Positions 61,727-64,000 of a DNA stretch of 64,000 bases are shown in pieces (the first letter of the stretch is position 1; every line of letters starts with the position of its first letter). Position numbers and translations under genes: made by a program. The notes under the pieces are model-generated. The model did not search any database. It worked only from the letters and a program-made list of their open reading frames with translations, and had not been told where the DNA came from. The stretch is taken from contig JAUTXW010001609.1 of NCBI GenBank assembly GCA_030620095.1, positions 62,001-126,000 on the forward strand. The letters are read 5' to 3'. Origin of the DNA: Kuschelorhynchus macadamiae. Its lineage: Eukaryota > Arthropoda > Insecta > Coleoptera > Curculionidae.

Positions 61727-61862
61727 ATACAGGGTGTTAAAATTTATTTTTTATTCTTTTTTTATTCTAGATATGTTTAGTTTAAATGTGGCCACGACAA
61801 ACAGTTATTATTGTGCATAAAATGACCATAATACATTTTAGAAAATTATACAGGGTGTTACT
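61727..61862. repeat. Paired TACAGGGTGTTA motifs
   Basis: TACAGGGTGTTA occurs twice about 122 bases apart in direct orientation. The same core occurs at several other places in the window and in the 55.3-56 kb palindrome, so it is likely a transposon terminus. Confidence 0.5.
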
Positions 61863-62409
61863 TTTTGTAACTCCTTTGACCGTCCAAAAAAAATCTGTAG
61901 CCACAGAAAACTCGTTTCTGGTTCTACTGGACTTCCTGCTTTATTTTACAAATTTAATGTCCCTTCGATTTTTTTTATATTACCGTTTTGTAGGAACTTT
62001 GAAAAGAGGTGTCTAAAAACATAGACTTTTTAATGGTTTTCAGCTTTAGTCCAATAAGTAGGGAACTTTCAAAAGTTTAAGGACAGTTATATTTGACATA
62101 ATTGTTCTTTTTGGTGTCCTAAATATTATCTTGAGTTTTCGACTTTGAGCTGTTGCCGCCACTCCTGCCACCTTGGAGAAAGTGATCTGAAATTTTTTTT
62201 TATAAAAAAGACAGTTTCCGAGATACAAGAGAATAAAATGGAGTATTTATTCCAATTTGTCAAATTGTCAATTGCACAGCACCATGTGGTAAAGTTAAAG
62301 GGGTAATATTACAATTTTTTATATTTTAATTTACTTTTCTGTCGATCTGTCTGTCTGTATAAGTCAAATTTTGTAAGCCAAATTTGACCCACAGTCACAT
62401 TCCCTATTG
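61863..62409. other. Unassigned stretch
   Basis: No gene is recognised. Confidence 0.4.
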
Positions 62410-62840
62410 ATTTTATATTTTGCACAGATCTTATATTAATAAATAATTTGATGACCTAGAACTTAACCGTGGCCTTGATCATTTTTCAAATTACCCACTC
62501 TTACTTAACCTGTTTCTTCTATTCTATTTGTGTTTTTTTACACGTATATAGGTTCTACAACCACAAAAGTCTAAGATAGACTTGACCTTACCCATAACCG
62601 AGATTATGTAAAATTGATTTTCATAGGCACTGCTTTAAAACTGCAAACGTATGTAAGTCCGATGAGTTTGACGATCTTAACCTGGACCGTGGCTTTAATC
62701 AGTTTTTTAATTTAGCCAATTACGCTGAAGCTATTTCTGTTAAATTTTGTGTACGTATACGGGTCCTACAACAATTAAATACTAAGAAGAGCTAGACCTT
62801 AAACGTGACGTTGATTATGCAAAACTGATTTCCATAGACT
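62410..62840 (+). repeat. Two diverged tandem units, about 215 bp each
   Basis: ATTTGATGACCTAGAACTTA, CCGTGGCCTTGATCA, TACACGTATATAGGTTCTAC and GATTTTCATAG in the first unit align in order with AGTTTGACGATCTTAACCTG, CCGTGGCTTTAATCA, GTACGTATACGGGTCCTAC and GATTTCCATAG in the second. No protein is seen. Confidence 0.7.
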
Positions 62841-62853
62841 TTTGCTTGACCTG

Positions 62854-63192
<339 letters not shown>

Positions 63193-63795
63193 CAGCTAAC
63201 CCCGGTCCCACTTATCTCACTCCACTTCTCCCGTCCTTCTAATGAAAAAGAGCATCTTGCCCCAGTCGTGTTGTTGTAATTCGTCCTTGGAGAAGGACTC
63301 AACGCCGAAAGTATGTAAGATGTGAGGGATCCTCCTCCTCTGACCCACATTTAGGAAAACAAGGTTTGTCCGCTAACTCTAGCTGGTACATGTGCCTGTT
63401 TAGTTTACAGTGTGTCAAAATGCCAATTAGGCCCCCCATCACCTGTCGACTCCTTGACATCAACAAAGTTGCCTTATATCCGCATGGGTTGGCTAACATT
63501 TCTTTTCCCTGTCTACAGTAGTTTGTCCTTGACCAATTCTCCTTTGTCTTTCCAGACCCATGTATTCAAGGCCTGCGAGCAGTATTGTGTACTTATACCC
63601 AGGCAGAGTTCTGGGCCTGAGAATTGGAGCGTCGATTCATTTCTAGCGAACTCATCAGCTCTCTCGTTGCCTTTGACACCATTATGCCCAGGGAGCCATT
63701 TTAATCTCACCACCTTTGTCATTGCTAGTTCACTTAGTGCATCTCTGCATTCCAGGACTAGAACTGTGTTCATCTTGAGCTTACCGATAGCTACC

Positions 63796-63796
<1 letters not shown>
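63193..63796 (-). pseudogene. LINE RNase H and C-terminal zinc-knuckle fragment
   Basis: On the minus strand, 63773-63513 encodes VRLKWLPGHNGVKGNERADE, the RNase H segment with the conserved His and final Asp found in LINEs of the I/LOA/R1 type. After a frameshift near 63510, 63499-63299 gives SRSRQVMGGLIGILTHCKLN and CFPKCGSEEEDPSHL, the common C-terminal Cys/His motif. A tail near 63290-63200 fits too (GVESFSKDEL, RRTGEV). The reverse transcriptase is cut off by the (TA)n array. Confidence 0.8.
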
Positions 63797-63871
<75 letters not shown>

Positions 63872-63879
63872 CATATATG

Positions 63880-63968
<89 letters not shown>
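63797..63968. repeat. (TA)n array, imperfect
   Basis: About 172 bases of TA with a TTTATACATATATGTATAAA interruption near 63866-63885. It truncates the LINE fragment. Confidence 0.97.
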
Positions 63969-63970
<2 letters not shown>

Positions 63971-64000
63971 TTCACCTCGCCACCCACAAGCTAATAAAAG

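Overview
The window looks like a transposon-dense stretch of a large, strongly AT-rich insect genome. The evidence is the element mix: a hAT transposon, a Tc1-like fossil, a Gypsy element carrying an envelope-like region, Jockey/CR1-type and R4/Dong-type LINEs, two Penelope-like elements (PLEs) with GIY-YIG domains, and very long (TA)n arrays. I lean towards a beetle but cannot prove it. I recognise no host protein-coding exon, tRNA or rRNA. Every long reading frame is transposon-derived or is (TA)n read as Tyr-Ile repeats.

Layout. 1-3471: unassigned AT-rich DNA. 3472-9981: a hAT transposon with terminal inverted repeats and a near-perfect 8-bp target duplication. Its transposase is decayed, and a 5'-truncated LINE sits inside it. 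10.6-13.5 kb: a small inverted-repeat element and two copies of a dispersed repeat, called family A here. 13.8-20.9 kb: a Tc1-like transposase fossil split by a 6.66-kb Gypsy element with 711-bp LTRs and a CCGT target duplication. That element keeps gag, protease, reverse transcriptase, RNase H and an env-like tail but has no integrase. 21-28 kb: minor repeats and a MITE with a perfect 8-bp target duplication. 28.1-31.9 kb: three degenerate R4/Dong-like LINE fragments on the minus strand, tied to (ATT)n tracts. 32.3-37.7 kb: more family A, a PLE fragment and a DUF4817-type transposase fossil.

38.5-39.3 kb: (TA)n arrays and three hammerhead-ribozyme-like folds, two minus and one plus. 40.0-48.4 kb: a tandem duplication of about 4.2 kb, each copy carrying a minus-strand LINE fragment and (TA)n arrays. 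48.6-53.6 kb: family A pieces, one split by a PLE with 63-bp inverted ends, a GIY-YIG domain and a clear hammerhead motif. 54.4-55.0 kb: a LINE fossil. 55.28-55.97 kb: a long palindrome. 56-62 kb: mostly unassigned. 62.4-64 kb: a diverged tandem repeat, (TA)n arrays and a minus-strand LINE RNase H fragment.

The genes do not form a host pathway; they record successive, often nested insertions. The most unusual signals are the hammerhead motifs, and family A, which is built from degenerate monomers of about 135 bp that each carry a YY1/Pho-like GCCGCCATTTTG motif.
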